Of a DNA stretch of 64,000 bases, positions 30,955-39,614 are shown piece by piece; positions within the stretch are counted from its first letter, which is position 1, and each line of letters opens with the position of its first letter. A program made the position numbers and the translations under genes. The stretch lies in assembly GCA_029260345.1 (NCBI GenBank), contig JAJDDK010000006.1, positions 558,001 to 622,000 of the forward strand, in the 5' to 3' direction. The DNA is from Phycisphaerales bacterium (GTDB lineage: Bacteria; Planctomycetota; Phycisphaerae; Phycisphaerales; UBA1924). The notes under the pieces were generated by a model. It saw only the letters and a program-made list of their open reading frames with translations, had not been told where the DNA came from and searched no databases.

Positions 30955-31383
30955 TCAGCCCTCCACCACAGAGACGCCCATGGAACGGGCGGTGCCTTCG
31001 ACCATGCGCGCCGCGGCGTCGATGTCCACAGCGTTCAGGTCGTTGATTTTTTCCTGAGCGATCGCCTTGGCCTGCGTCCGCGTGATCTTGCCGACGATCG
31101 TCTGCGGCTCGCCTGAGCCTTTTTCGATGCCGGCGGCTTCGCGAATCAGCACGGAGGCCGGCGAAGATTTGATCTCGAATTCAAAGGAGCGGTCCGCATA
31201 GACCTTCACCACGCAGCCGACGATCTTGCCGTTGAGCTGCGCGGTCGCTGCATTGAACTGTTGAATGAACTGACCCGGATTCACGCCGTTGCCGCCGAGA
31301 ATCGGACCAAGCGGCGGGGCCGGTGTGGCCTTCCCGCCGGGCGCGGTCAGCTTGAACTGTTTAACAATTTCCTTCTTCGCCAT
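30955..31383 (-). CDS. rplK: 50S ribosomal protein uL11
   Basis: 142 residues. Pro-rich N-terminal domain binding thiostrepton/EF-G region (GGKATPAPPLGPILGGNGVN, FIQQFNAATA) and C-terminal rRNA-binding domain (SFEFEIKSSPASVLI, IVGKITRTQAKAIA, ARMVEGTARSMGV). GGAGGTGGAG directly before the ATG is a strong ribosome-binding site. First gene of the rplKAJL-rpoBC unit, with a candidate promoter about 120 bases upstream. The nusG and secE genes usually upstream are absent. Confidence 0.96.
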   Translation of the reverse strand: MAKKEIVKQFKLTAPGGKATPAPPLGPILGGNGVNPGQFIQQFNAATAQLNGKIVGCVVKVYADRSFEFEIKSSPASVLIREAAGIEKGSGEPQTIVGKITRTQAKAIAQEKINDLNAVDIDAAARMVEGTARSMGVSVVEG

Positions 31384-31500
31384 TGATCTCCACCTCCCAC
31401 CCGGCGCGAAGGGCGAAGAGCGCCTTTTCTGGGTGGTGCACGCGGTTTCAGTTTGTGCGGCGGAAGATCACAGAAGACCGCCCGCCGCGAAGAGCCGAGC

Positions 31501-31528
31501 AGTGTAGCGAACCTAAAAATGTATTCAA
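31501..31528 (-). promoter_or_regulatory. Candidate promoter for rplKAJL-rpoBC
   Basis: On the minus strand, TTGAAT (31523-31528) and TACACT (31501-31506) are separated by 16 bases; each matches the sigma-70 consensus at 4 of 6 positions. It lies just after the stop of the preceding minus-strand gene and gives a leader of about 110 bases before rplK. By eye only. Confidence 0.4.
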
Positions 31529-31536
31529 GCGGATCC

Positions 31537-32445
31537 TCAGGCGGCCGGGTCGGGCCAGGCGGTGACGATGGCGGGATCCAGCCCTAAGCCGCCGGCTCGC
31601 TGGAGCATCTTGAAGGCGATGTCGTCGCGCCCTTCGGCCTGAATCAGGATCGCGACGAGGAGCCAGCCTCTGGCGGTGCCGGTTTTTTGAGCAACACGAA
31701 CGGCTCCGACTACGAGATCGCGCAATTCCAGCGGCGAGGCGAAAAGCGCCTTGCCATCGAGCGGAAAAACGGCGATTTCAGGATCGCTGGCATAGACCTC
31801 AAGGAGGATGTCTGCGGCGGTGGCGAAATCGAGCTCAGCGGCGTGGGCCAGGCCGAGCAATCGCTTTCGTTCCACATCGCGGGGATTCGACCGCAATTCG
31901 GAGTTCAATAAGTCGATGGCTTCTGCGTACGCGCCCTGGAAAACCAACTCCGGTGCAGTGAGCGGCGCCGGCGGAATGTCATTGAGATCCTGCGGCGGAT
32001 AGATGATCAGATTGGGATCGATTTTTCGGTAGACGCCTGCAATCGGCGGGTAAAAGTAATAGCTGTTGTTGTAGCTGATGCCGGGACCGAATTCCCACGT
32101 GCCGTAGCTGTAGCCTTGGAACGGATTCCAAAGCGGGTAAAACTGATCTGTCGTCGCCGGTGTATTCAGCGACAAATGAGGCACGTTTGGGGCGCCCTGC
32201 GGCAATCCATTTGCGGGGTTGAGGACCGGCCCACTCGGGGTCGTGGGCGCGCCTATTGTGCCCCCCGGATTGGCCGGAGGCGTTGTCGGCGGGGACGGGT
32301 TATTCACCTTGTCCGGCTCCGCGTCATTCTCCGTCTGAGCGACCGCCACCCCAGTACTATTCAACATCGCCAAGGCCAGAGCGGTGAAACCGAGCCAGCC
32401 GACGAAACGAATATCTAGCCTCGTTTGGGATTTGTCCGGCGTCAT
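31537..32445 (-). CDS. Secreted Pro-rich protein with TPR-like repeats
   Basis: 302 residues. Signal peptide about residues 12-36 (LGFTALALAMLNSTGVAVAQ, Ala-x-Ala type cut), then a Pro/Thr/Asn-rich low-complexity stretch, then a Tyr/Phe-rich segment (GYSYGTWEFGPGISYNNSYY), then from residue 165 TPR-like helices (FQGAYAEAIDLLNSELRSNP, DVERKRLLGLAHAAELDFATAAD). The repeats suggest a protein-protein contact role in the periplasm, or the outer surface if secreted further. Not recognised as a named family. It occupies the place where secE/nusG would be expected upstream of rplK. Confidence 0.7.
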   Translation of the reverse strand: MTPDKSQTRLDIRFVGWLGFTALALAMLNSTGVAVAQTENDAEPDKVNNPSPPTTPPANPGGTIGAPTTPSGPVLNPANGLPQGAPNVPHLSLNTPATTDQFYPLWNPFQGYSYGTWEFGPGISYNNSYYFYPPIAGVYRKIDPNLIIYPPQDLNDIPPAPLTAPELVFQGAYAEAIDLLNSELRSNPRDVERKRLLGLAHAAELDFATAADILLEVYASDPEIAVFPLDGKALFASPLELRDLVVGAVRVAQKTGTARGWLLVAILIQAEGRDDIAFKMLQRAGGLGLDPAIVTAWPDPAA

Positions 32446-32570
32446 GGGCCACTCCTGCGTGGAATTGGAGGGCGAAATTCGCCTCCTATTGCGGCCAGAT
32501 CAGTGGAATCTACGATATCTGATTCTACAACCGACAACCCCCAAGTCTTCATCTTTCGCGGAGCCACCGC

Positions 32571-33470
32571 ATGATCGTTGATTTTCGAACACAGCTTCAT
32601 CCCACGGCCGATCCCGAATCGGACGCGTGCTGCCTGTCGCCCGGCGCTCAGGCGGACGCGATGCAGTGCGTGGATGTCGCGGTGATTCTTGGTTGGAGAT
32701 CTGAACGTCTCGGCGTGGACACGCCCCCGGAGACGATCGCGTCCTATGTAAATGATGACCCGGCGCATCGTGTCGGGTTCGCCGGCATCGATCCGCTGGC
32801 TGATTCAGCGCTGGACGATCTGTGCCGCGCCCGTGAACTCGGGCTGTCCGGTATCACCATCAGCCCGGCTGATCAGGGATGCCGACCGACGAATGATCGC
32901 GCCATCGAGGTTCTTGATTGGTGCGCGCGTCGACAGATGCCGGTGCTCGCCGCGAACCCGTGGCTGACTGATCGGCGAAGTGTTCTGGAGTTTGCACGCC
33001 CGGCTTTGTGGGATGAAGTGCTGCGCGATCTTCCGTCACTCACGCTGGTGCTCGGCGATCTCGGTTCGGCATGGGTGGACGAAGCTCTGCTGATGGTGGC
33101 GCGCCACGAACGCGTGTTCGCTGAGATCTCGGGCGTCGCGCCCAATGTGTGGTCGCTGTACAACGCCTTACAGACGGCGCTGGAACGGCGCGTCACGCAC
33201 AAGCTGCTGTTTGGTTCGGGCTTCCCGCGTGAATCGCCGGAGACCGTCATCGAGCGGATCTATTCGATCAACTCGATTCGCCAGGGCTCGTCGCTGCCGA
33301 CGGCGCCTCGCGAGTTCCTTCGATCCATCGTTGAGCGCGACACGCTCCGCTGCCTCGGCATTGATCACCTGTCGGCGCCGCGTCGCGGACCTGAGCCGCC
33401 GGTCGTGCATGTGCGTGCGGATTCGGACAGCGGAATTCTCTCGGTGGCGACTGCCGCTGAAGCTCGATAA
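32571..33470 (+). CDS. Amidohydrolase-fold protein with missing metal ligands
   Basis: 299 residues with the outline of an Amidohydro_2 (TIM-barrel) protein: a first strand MIVDFRTQLHP, a central LVLGDLGSAWVDEAL and a late LLFGSGFPRESPE. In active members these positions read D-x-H-x-H, G-H-x-G and F-G-S-D-x-P. Here the first His is replaced, the second His position is Asp and the metal Asp is Gly, so metal catalysis is doubtful. Downstream tail (residues 275-299) is variable. It is 8 bases before nnrE, same strand, so probably co-transcribed. Function unknown. Confidence 0.65.
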   Translation: MIVDFRTQLHPTADPESDACCLSPGAQADAMQCVDVAVILGWRSERLGVDTPPETIASYVNDDPAHRVGFAGIDPLADSALDDLCRARELGLSGITISPADQGCRPTNDRAIEVLDWCARRQMPVLAANPWLTDRRSVLEFARPALWDEVLRDLPSLTLVLGDLGSAWVDEALLMVARHERVFAEISGVAPNVWSLYNALQTALERRVTHKLLFGSGFPRESPETVIERIYSINSIRQGSSLPTAPREFLRSIVERDTLRCLGIDHLSAPRRGPEPPVVHVRADSDSGILSVATAAEAR

Positions 33471-33478
33471 CGAACGCT

Positions 33479-34258
33479 GTGTCTGCAGATCGCTTTGCTT
33501 CGATTGTGTTGCCTGCCGCGCTGGCGGGCGCCGCAGATCGCTATGTCTTTGATTGCGAATCGGTGCGAGCGCTCGATCGTGCGGCGATTGACGAGTTTGC
33601 CATTCCCGGAATCGTCTTGATGGAAAACGCCGCGACGGCGCTGGCGCATGTGGCGCATGCCATGTGCGGCGTCGTGGGGTCGAACGTGCTCATCGTGTGC
33701 GGGCCGGGGAATAATGGCGGCGATGGGTTTGCTCTGGCGCGCAAACTGTCGAACCTCGGCGCATTCGTGCGCCTCGTTTCACTGTGCCCTCGGCAGAAAT
33801 ACAAAGGCGATGCGGCAGTGAATCTCAACATTGTTGAGCGCATGAAGCTGCCGATCAGTTTTTCATCATCGAGAGATGTGACGAATGAACTCGAAGCGGC
33901 ATGGTCATCGCTTGGGGAATGCGGCTTGTTGGTTGACGCGTTGTTTGGGACGGGGCTGACCGAACCGCCGCGCTCGCCGTTCGATGTGGCGATCACATGG
34001 ATGAATGCGCAGCGGTCAACGGGCCAGGCGGCCACTCTCGCCGTCGATCTCCCGAGCGGGCTGGATTGCGATGTGGGCACGCCGCTAGATGAGGGCGCAG
34101 TCGTTCATGCCGATGTGACGGTGACGCTCGCGGGTTGGAAGCGAGGCCTGTTGGCGCCCGCATCACGCGCGTATTCCGGCGCTGCTCTCGCGGCGGACAT
34201 CGGTGTCCCGTGTGAATTGCTGGATCGATTCGGTGAACGAATCGATGGAGCGCATTGA
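33479..34258 (+). CDS. nnrE: NAD(P)H-hydrate epimerase (YjeF N-terminal domain only)
   Basis: 259 residues. Epimerises damaged R-NAD(P)HX to the S form for repair. YjeF_N motifs: IPGIVLMENAATALA, the Gly loop GPGNNGGDGFALARKL, VDALFGTGLT with the catalytic Asp, and AVDLPSGLDCDVG. The ADP/ATP-dependent dehydratase domain that is often fused C-terminally is absent, so the repair partner must be elsewhere. GTG 33479 is the first start after the preceding stop; no strong ribosome-binding site is visible. Convergent with pdxH. Confidence 0.88.
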   Translation: MSADRFASIVLPAALAGAADRYVFDCESVRALDRAAIDEFAIPGIVLMENAATALAHVAHAMCGVVGSNVLIVCGPGNNGGDGFALARKLSNLGAFVRLVSLCPRQKYKGDAAVNLNIVERMKLPISFSSSRDVTNELEAAWSSLGECGLLVDALFGTGLTEPPRSPFDVAITWMNAQRSTGQAATLAVDLPSGLDCDVGTPLDEGAVVHADVTVTLAGWKRGLLAPASRAYSGAALAADIGVPCELLDRFGERIDGAH

Positions 34259-34278
34259 CGAAAACGTCGGGTGCGCGG

Positions 34279-34950
34279 TTAGGGCTGCAATCTCGTGACC
34301 GACCACGGACCGCCCGAGAAGCCGTCGCCGCTCGTGTTGAGCGTTCGTTCCCAACGCGCCCGGTCGTGCACTCGGCCGGGTCCGCCAACCCACAATTCAA
34401 CGCGATTCGCCCAGACGTGGTAGCCACCCCAGTGCGGCGGGCGGGGAATCTCTTCGGCTTCCATGTCGTCGAGACTCACTTTGAATCGCGCCATTGCATC
34501 AACAACTTTTGAAAGCAGTTCGTCTCGCGATGCGATCGGTTTGCTTTGGTCGCTCGCCCACGCGCCAAGGCGGCTTTCAATGCGGCGTGATTGAAAGTAC
34601 GCGTCACTTTCCTGATCCGTTGTTTGTGTCACACGGCCCTCAATGCGCACCTGCCGATCGAATGCATCCCAATGAAAAAGCAGCGCGACTCGCGGCTCAT
34701 GTTTAAGGGCCATCCCTTTGCGGCTCTGGCGATTCGTGTAGAACGTCACGCGTCCCAGTGATTCATCGATGCCCTTGCACAAGACGGTGCGTGCGGATGG
34801 CTGACCGTCCGCATCTACCGTTGCGAGCGTCATCGCGTTGGGATTGGGTTGAATCCGCTGGGCGAACGCCTCATCGAGCCATGCGTGAAACAGCGGCATC
34901 GGATCGGCCGGCAGCGGATCAGGAAGCGCATGTTCGATCTCGTAGGGCAT
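34279..34950 (-). CDS. pdxH: Pyridoxamine 5'-phosphate oxidase
   Basis: 223 residues, normal length. FMN enzyme that makes pyridoxal 5'-phosphate from pyridoxine/pyridoxamine phosphate. Motifs: NAMTLATVDADGQPSARTVL, FYTNRQSRKGMAL (FMN phosphate), ALLFHWDAFDRQVRIEG, SRLGAWASDQS, and the C-terminal PPHWGGYHVWANRVELW ending in RLQP. ATG 34950 (MPYEIEHALP) is chosen; an upstream in-frame ATG adds 11 residues without homology. Divergent from dnaB. Confidence 0.93.
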   Translation of the reverse strand: MPYEIEHALPDPLPADPMPLFHAWLDEAFAQRIQPNPNAMTLATVDADGQPSARTVLCKGIDESLGRVTFYTNRQSRKGMALKHEPRVALLFHWDAFDRQVRIEGRVTQTTDQESDAYFQSRRIESRLGAWASDQSKPIASRDELLSKVVDAMARFKVSLDDMEAEEIPRPPHWGGYHVWANRVELWVGGPGRVHDRARWERTLNTSGDGFSGGPWSVTRLQP

Positions 34951-35057
34951 CGTCACGCGGGTAGAGTAGGCCGCACGGCCCAATTCTGGGGTTGGGATCG
35001 TGTGGATATATTGGTGCGGCTCACATTTTTCGAGTGCATGGAGGCACGCTGATCGGC

Positions 35058-36692
35058 ATGGAGAACGGCGCGGGTGAAAACGGAGGACGGGAACGAGGCC
35101 GGCGCGATCGGGGGCGGTCCGGAATCACGGTCGATCTCGCGAAACTGTTTGAGCAGTTGCCGCCGGCGTCCGTCGAAGCGGAGATGTCACTGCTTGGGTC
35201 GATGATCCTTGACCCCGCCGTGATCAGCGAAGTGCTGCACTACGTCCGCTCCGGCGAATCGTTTTACCAGGACTCGAACAAAGTCATCTTTGATGCGCTG
35301 GTGCAGCATTACGACATGCACCAGTCAGGCGATCTGGCGCTGCTCATTGAAGTTCTGAAGGACAAGGAATCGCTCGAACAGGTCGGCGGGACGGAGTATC
35401 TCGTGCGGCTCGCCGAATCCGCGCCATCCGCCGTCAACGCCCCCCACTACGCGCGCATCGTTGCGGAGAAGCACAAACTGCGCCGGTTGATCGAAGCCGC
35501 GGGTCAGATTGTGTACGACGCGTATCACGCGGGTGAACTCGGCCCCGATGGCGCCCGTGACGTGCTGGATAAGGCGGAGCGCCTCGTCTTTGACGTGGCC
35601 GAAGAAGCGCAGATGTCCACGGCGCAGCAGCTCAAGGATTTGCTGCATCAAACGATGGAGATGCTGGAGGCAAACGAAGGTCGCTCCGTCACGGGCATTT
35701 CCAGCGGGTACGTTGATCTCGATGAGATGATGAGCGGCTTGCAGGCAGGCGAACTCGTCATCCTTGCGGCGCGGCCTTCCATGGGCAAGACGGCAATGGC
35801 GCTGAACCTTGCGGAGAATGTTGCACTCGGCGGTGGTCCGGGCGGGGCGCCGTCACCAACGCTCTTCTTCAGTTTGGAAATGAGCCGCCAAGCGGTGACG
35901 CAGCGCCTCATGTGTTCACGCTCGGGAGTGGATTCGCAGCGTCTCCGCCGCAATATTCTGAATGACGACGATTTTCAGCGCCTCATGGGCGCATGCGGCG
36001 AGCTTGGCGATGCGCCACTGTTTATTGATGACACCCCGGGCATGACCGTGACGCAACTTCGCGCCCGCGCGAGGCGCATGGCGGCGCAACACGGCATCAA
36101 GAGCATTTTTGTGGATTACCTTCAGTTGCTGACGGCGCCGGGGTCCGGGCGCGAAAGCCGCCAAGTGGAAGTGTCGGCGATCAGTCGCGGCATCAAGGCG
36201 CTGGCGCGTGAACTCAACGTGCCAATCGTGTGTTTGTCACAGCTCAATCGTGGCGCTGAACAGCGCGAAGGGCACCGGCCGCGCATGAGTGATCTGCGCG
36301 AATCAGGAAGTATTGAGCAGGATGCGGACGTCATCATTCTGCTGCATCGCGAGGCGTACTACCACGTTGGCGATGACGACTGGCATGCGGACAACCCGGA
36401 CCGTGAGAATCTGTCTGAACTGATCATTGCCAAGCAGCGAAACGGCCCAACCGGAGTGGTTGAGCTTGAATGGGACGCGAAGACGACGCGATTCAATCAG
36501 CGCGAATGGCGTTCATCAGCGCCTCCGGCGCGTGTGGTGACAACGCCCGCGGCCAGCGCCGCCGTCAATGCCCCCTTCCAGCCGGGAAGTTCGTTCTCCT
36601 CGCGACCGAAGACCGGGCCGGCGGAAGATCATCGCGATGGCGGCGGGCCGGATGACGCCTATGACGCGGACATTGACGGAATCCCGATCTGA
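35058..36692 (+). CDS. dnaB: Replicative DNA helicase DnaB
   Basis: 544 residues. N-terminal primase-interacting domain (PPASVEAEMSLLGSMILDP), linker, then RecA-type motor: Walker A AARPSMGKTAMALN, SLEMSRQAVTQRLM, Walker B SIFVDYLQLL, and the DnaB motif 4 arginine-finger region SDLRESGSIEQDADVI. Unwinds DNA at replication forks as a hexamer. A Gly/Arg-rich N-terminal extension (about 25 residues) and a 60-residue disordered C-terminal tail are additions to the core. ATG 35058 is chosen since the open frame before it has no DnaB similarity. Confidence 0.95.
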   Translation: MENGAGENGGRERGRRDRGRSGITVDLAKLFEQLPPASVEAEMSLLGSMILDPAVISEVLHYVRSGESFYQDSNKVIFDALVQHYDMHQSGDLALLIEVLKDKESLEQVGGTEYLVRLAESAPSAVNAPHYARIVAEKHKLRRLIEAAGQIVYDAYHAGELGPDGARDVLDKAERLVFDVAEEAQMSTAQQLKDLLHQTMEMLEANEGRSVTGISSGYVDLDEMMSGLQAGELVILAARPSMGKTAMALNLAENVALGGGPGGAPSPTLFFSLEMSRQAVTQRLMCSRSGVDSQRLRRNILNDDDFQRLMGACGELGDAPLFIDDTPGMTVTQLRARARRMAAQHGIKSIFVDYLQLLTAPGSGRESRQVEVSAISRGIKALARELNVPIVCLSQLNRGAEQREGHRPRMSDLRESGSIEQDADVIILLHREAYYHVGDDDWHADNPDRENLSELIIAKQRNGPTGVVELEWDAKTTRFNQREWRSSAPPARVVTTPAASAAVNAPFQPGSSFSSRPKTGPAEDHRDGGGPDDAYDADIDGIPI

Positions 36693-37706
36693 TCAATTGA
36701 GGATCGAGTCCTCGCCATGAAACTCGATGGATTCCGGTGTCGCTTTCTCGCCGGTGAACTTGCTGCCCGTTGGGTACCACGGCGACGCATCAGTCTTTGA
36801 GTCGCGCTCCGTCATCGGCGCGACGTGGCCATCGAAATACGTGACGTTGATTGCGCCACCGTGCCGGTAGGAAAGACGTCGGCGCTCAGCATGAACGGCA
36901 TGGCCAAACCCGCCGATATCAAAGCCCGGCGACGACGGACCGGTTCCATACGCGGTCGAACCAACATAAATCGGCGTTGACGTGGTGAATGAACCGTAAT
37001 ACTCCGGCTTCGGACTCACATCGAAATCCAGCACCCCACCGGCAGTGAGGAAGCGAGTGCCATCAGCCATGAACACTTTGGTTGAATGTTGTTTGCCAAC
37101 GTTCTCGAGGCGCGGCAGATACTTCCTGGGCGGCACGGCGGGCCCCGGAAACGGATAGCGCCGGTATTCCGTGGGTGAGTATCCCGGCCCCGCAAAATGA
37201 AACGGCGCCGGCGCGAGATAACTGATCTGCCGAATCCCTTCCCGCTCCAGCAAAGGAACGAAATCGGAATGGAGGTCATTCGAATACCCCCACGTTTTGT
37301 CGTTCAGACGTGTGGCCTCCGGGCACCCCAGTTCCTCGAAGATCTGTTTGGTGCGCTCCGCTCGATTCGGTGAAAGCTTGGCGTCTTCGCCGATGACGGG
37401 GCTGATCCAGTCGTACGTCGTGGTCGGCGTCGATGGCGTCGTGTTTCCTTCAAGAAGCAACGCGGCGTTCACCGTTTGGTGGTACCTCAGCCCCGTGCGA
37501 TTGACACCGGGAATCCATTCGTTGTCATTCACGCTGTAGGCAAGCGCCGCATGATGCAGCCGCTTCTGTGTACTGGCGCACACAGCGCTGCGGGCGGAGC
37601 TCTTCGCATTCAAGAGCGCCGGCACCGTCAATCCCATAAACAGGGAAACGAGCGAAATACCGATCAGGATTTCAACGAATGTGACGCCTCGATGTAGCCG
37701 CGACAT
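36693..37706 (-). CDS. Type IV pilin-like/pseudopilin protein (planctomycete type)
   Basis: 337 residues. The N-terminus has the prepilin peptidase signal: MSRLHRG, cut before VTFVEILIGISLVSLFMGL, with Glu at position +5 and a hydrophobic helix. The rest is a large globular domain with the family-typical C-terminal pattern RHGGAINVTYFDGHVAPM. Such proteins are numerous in planctomycetes and are thought to be pseudopilins of secretion or surface systems; the role of this one is unknown. No other secretion gene is nearby. Convergent with dnaB, with adjoining stops. Confidence 0.82.
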   Translation of the reverse strand: MSRLHRGVTFVEILIGISLVSLFMGLTVPALLNAKSSARSAVCASTQKRLHHAALAYSVNDNEWIPGVNRTGLRYHQTVNAALLLEGNTTPSTPTTTYDWISPVIGEDAKLSPNRAERTKQIFEELGCPEATRLNDKTWGYSNDLHSDFVPLLEREGIRQISYLAPAPFHFAGPGYSPTEYRRYPFPGPAVPPRKYLPRLENVGKQHSTKVFMADGTRFLTAGGVLDFDVSPKPEYYGSFTTSTPIYVGSTAYGTGPSSPGFDIGGFGHAVHAERRRLSYRHGGAINVTYFDGHVAPMTERDSKTDASPWYPTGSKFTGEKATPESIEFHGEDSILN

Positions 37707-37789
37707 GGCGTGCCTCCTTCATCTTTGAAGTGAGGCGCAGGCTAAATTGAAATCGCGGAGCTTTCGACCCGCCGTGGAAAAGGTGTGGA

Positions 37790-38407
37790 TTACGGCGACA
37801 TCAATCTCCAGCCGTATTCCTTCCACTGCGCCTGCGGGATCTCGTCGCCCGGCGAAAAATCGACGCCGGGAAATTCGCCGAACACGCCGGCGCCGTTCGT
37901 CACCTGTTGTGGCAGCGGCACTTCGCACGATTCGCATGCGGCTCGCATGGCGCTATTGCTGTTCGGACCCAGAAGAAAATACGCTTCTTCAAACAAGCGA
38001 TCGCGCTGAAGGCATCGCGCCGTGGCCGGAGACAAGAGGAAGACTTCTTCGAGTCGCTCCTTCGTCGAACCGAGCGCCGGCAGCACGCGAATTCCTTTTT
38101 CCATTCGGGCGATTCGGGCGGCGCCACCGGGGTCGAGTGTCCAATCAAAATCGCTGCGCATCGCAGTGTTGGCGAATTCGACAATTCCGTCGAGCTCATT
38201 GTGCCCGGCCGGGCAATCGATCTCCAGGAACATGTGCCGCCCCCGGCCCGCGACGACCCACGATCTCAACTCCGCGCGGCAGTAGTCCGCCGGCGCCTCA
38301 ACGCTTTGCGGCTCGGGGGTCCATTCGCCGGTGTGAGCGCACGATCCTGCCAAGAGCGGGAGGCTCATCGCCAGCAACAGGATTGATCCGGTTCGAAAAC
38401 TCGCCAT
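37790..38407 (-). CDS. Lipoprotein of unknown function
   Basis: 205 residues from ATG 38407 (MASFRTGSIL). Signal peptide LLLAMSLPLLAGSC with lipobox AGSC (Cys22). The mature part has six more Cys residues (for example DYCRAEL, EIDCPAG, ARCLQR, ACESCEVP), which suggests disulfides in the periplasm, and no motif I know. The upstream in-frame ATG would destroy the signal peptide arrangement. It is divergent from the aldolase gene and follows the pilin-like gene on the same strand at 84 bases. Confidence 0.6.
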   Translation of the reverse strand: MASFRTGSILLLAMSLPLLAGSCAHTGEWTPEPQSVEAPADYCRAELRSWVVAGRGRHMFLEIDCPAGHNELDGIVEFANTAMRSDFDWTLDPGGAARIARMEKGIRVLPALGSTKERLEEVFLLSPATARCLQRDRLFEEAYFLLGPNSNSAMRAACESCEVPLPQQVTNGAGVFGEFPGVDFSPGDEIPQAQWKEYGWRLMSP

Positions 38408-38517
38408 CGACGCAGGACAGTATGATCGGTCTGCCTGCCGGGAAAGACCGTATTCCGGGAATCCTGAAAGGCCTGACGTCTGCATTTCCGCCACTGCGAA
38501 TCGAGGGAGCGAACGCC

Positions 38518-39543
38518 ATGCTGATGACCACCAAACCCATGTTCGATCTGGCCTACGACGGCGGTTTCGGCGTCGGCGCCTTCAACGTCAACAATATGGA
38601 GATCACGCAGGGCATCATCGAGGCCTGTGCCGCGGAGAAAAGCCCGTGCATTCTCCAGATCTCCAAGGGCGCGCGGCAATACGCGAACATCCGCTTCCTC
38701 AAGCACATCATCGATGCCTGCGTCGAGGAGTATCCCGATGTCCCGATCGCAATTCACTGCGATCACGGCGACACGGTCGAACTCATCCGCGACTGCGTCG
38801 AGGACGGATATACGTCCGTCATGATTGACGGCTCGCATCACCCGTACGAGGAAAACGTGCGGCTGACGAAGGAAGCGGTGGACGTGGCCCACGCCGCGGG
38901 CGTGGTGGTTGAGGCGGAGCTCGGGATGCTGGGAGGGATCGAGGAAGACGTCGTCGGCCTTGATGCGCACGAGTATCAGAAGAACATCGAAAAATTCCTG
39001 ACCGACCCTGATGAGGCGAAGGACTTTGTCTCACGCACCGGTCTGGATTCGCTTGCGGTCGCCATCGGAACGAGCCACGGCGCCTTCAAGTTTGCGAAGG
39101 AGCCAAAGCTGGCGTTCGATCGCATCGAGCAGATCATGAAGACGTGCCCCGGCGTGCCGCTGGTGATGCATGGTTCGAGCAGCGTTCCGAAAGAATTCAT
39201 CGACCTTGTGAACAAGTACGGCGGCGACATGCCCAACGCGATGGGCGTCCCGGAGGAGCAGATCGCGATGGCTGTGCGCAAGTACGGCGTCTGCAAAGTG
39301 AACATCGACACAGACCTGCGCCTTGCAATGACCGCCAAGATCCGCGAAGTCTTCGCGACCAAACCCGCCGAATTCGATCCCCGCAAGTATCTCGGCCCTG
39401 CCCGTGACGCGATTCTGGACATGGTGAAGCGCAAACTGCATGTGCTCAACAGCGCCGGCAAGGCGGATGACGTCATCAAACACTGGAAAAAGCAGGGCGA
39501 GCCGTTGCCGGCGTATTACGGCAAGCATGCGGCGGCCGTGTGA
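38518..39543 (+). CDS. fba: Class II fructose-1,6-bisphosphate aldolase
   Basis: 341 residues. Zinc-dependent aldolase of glycolysis/gluconeogenesis, splitting fructose-1,6-bisphosphate to DHAP and GAP. Metal and substrate motifs: AIHCDHGDT (Asp and His), VEAELGMLGGIEED (Glu), LAVAIGTSHGAFKF (second His), VMHGSSSVP (third His) and KVNIDTDLRLAMT (phosphate site). Good ribosome-binding site GAGGGAG before ATG 38518; the open frame runs 257 codons further upstream without homology and overlaps a lipoprotein gene. A tagatose-bisphosphate aldolase of the same subfamily is a less likely alternative. Confidence 0.92.
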   Translation: MLMTTKPMFDLAYDGGFGVGAFNVNNMEITQGIIEACAAEKSPCILQISKGARQYANIRFLKHIIDACVEEYPDVPIAIHCDHGDTVELIRDCVEDGYTSVMIDGSHHPYEENVRLTKEAVDVAHAAGVVVEAELGMLGGIEEDVVGLDAHEYQKNIEKFLTDPDEAKDFVSRTGLDSLAVAIGTSHGAFKFAKEPKLAFDRIEQIMKTCPGVPLVMHGSSSVPKEFIDLVNKYGGDMPNAMGVPEEQIAMAVRKYGVCKVNIDTDLRLAMTAKIREVFATKPAEFDPRKYLGPARDAILDMVKRKLHVLNSAGKADDVIKHWKKQGEPLPAYYGKHAAAV

Positions 39544-39614
39544 ATTCAAACGAAATAACGAACGAGATCATTGCGCGCCGGTGAGCGCGGCCGGAAATCC
39601 GATATCACTTAGCA

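Noticed and set aside
38518-39543. Fusion of an N-terminal domain to the class II aldolase because the frame is open from 37747
   Set aside because: The extra 257 residues overlap a lipoprotein gene on the other strand and look like noise; GAGGGAG and ATG 38518 fit the normal start.
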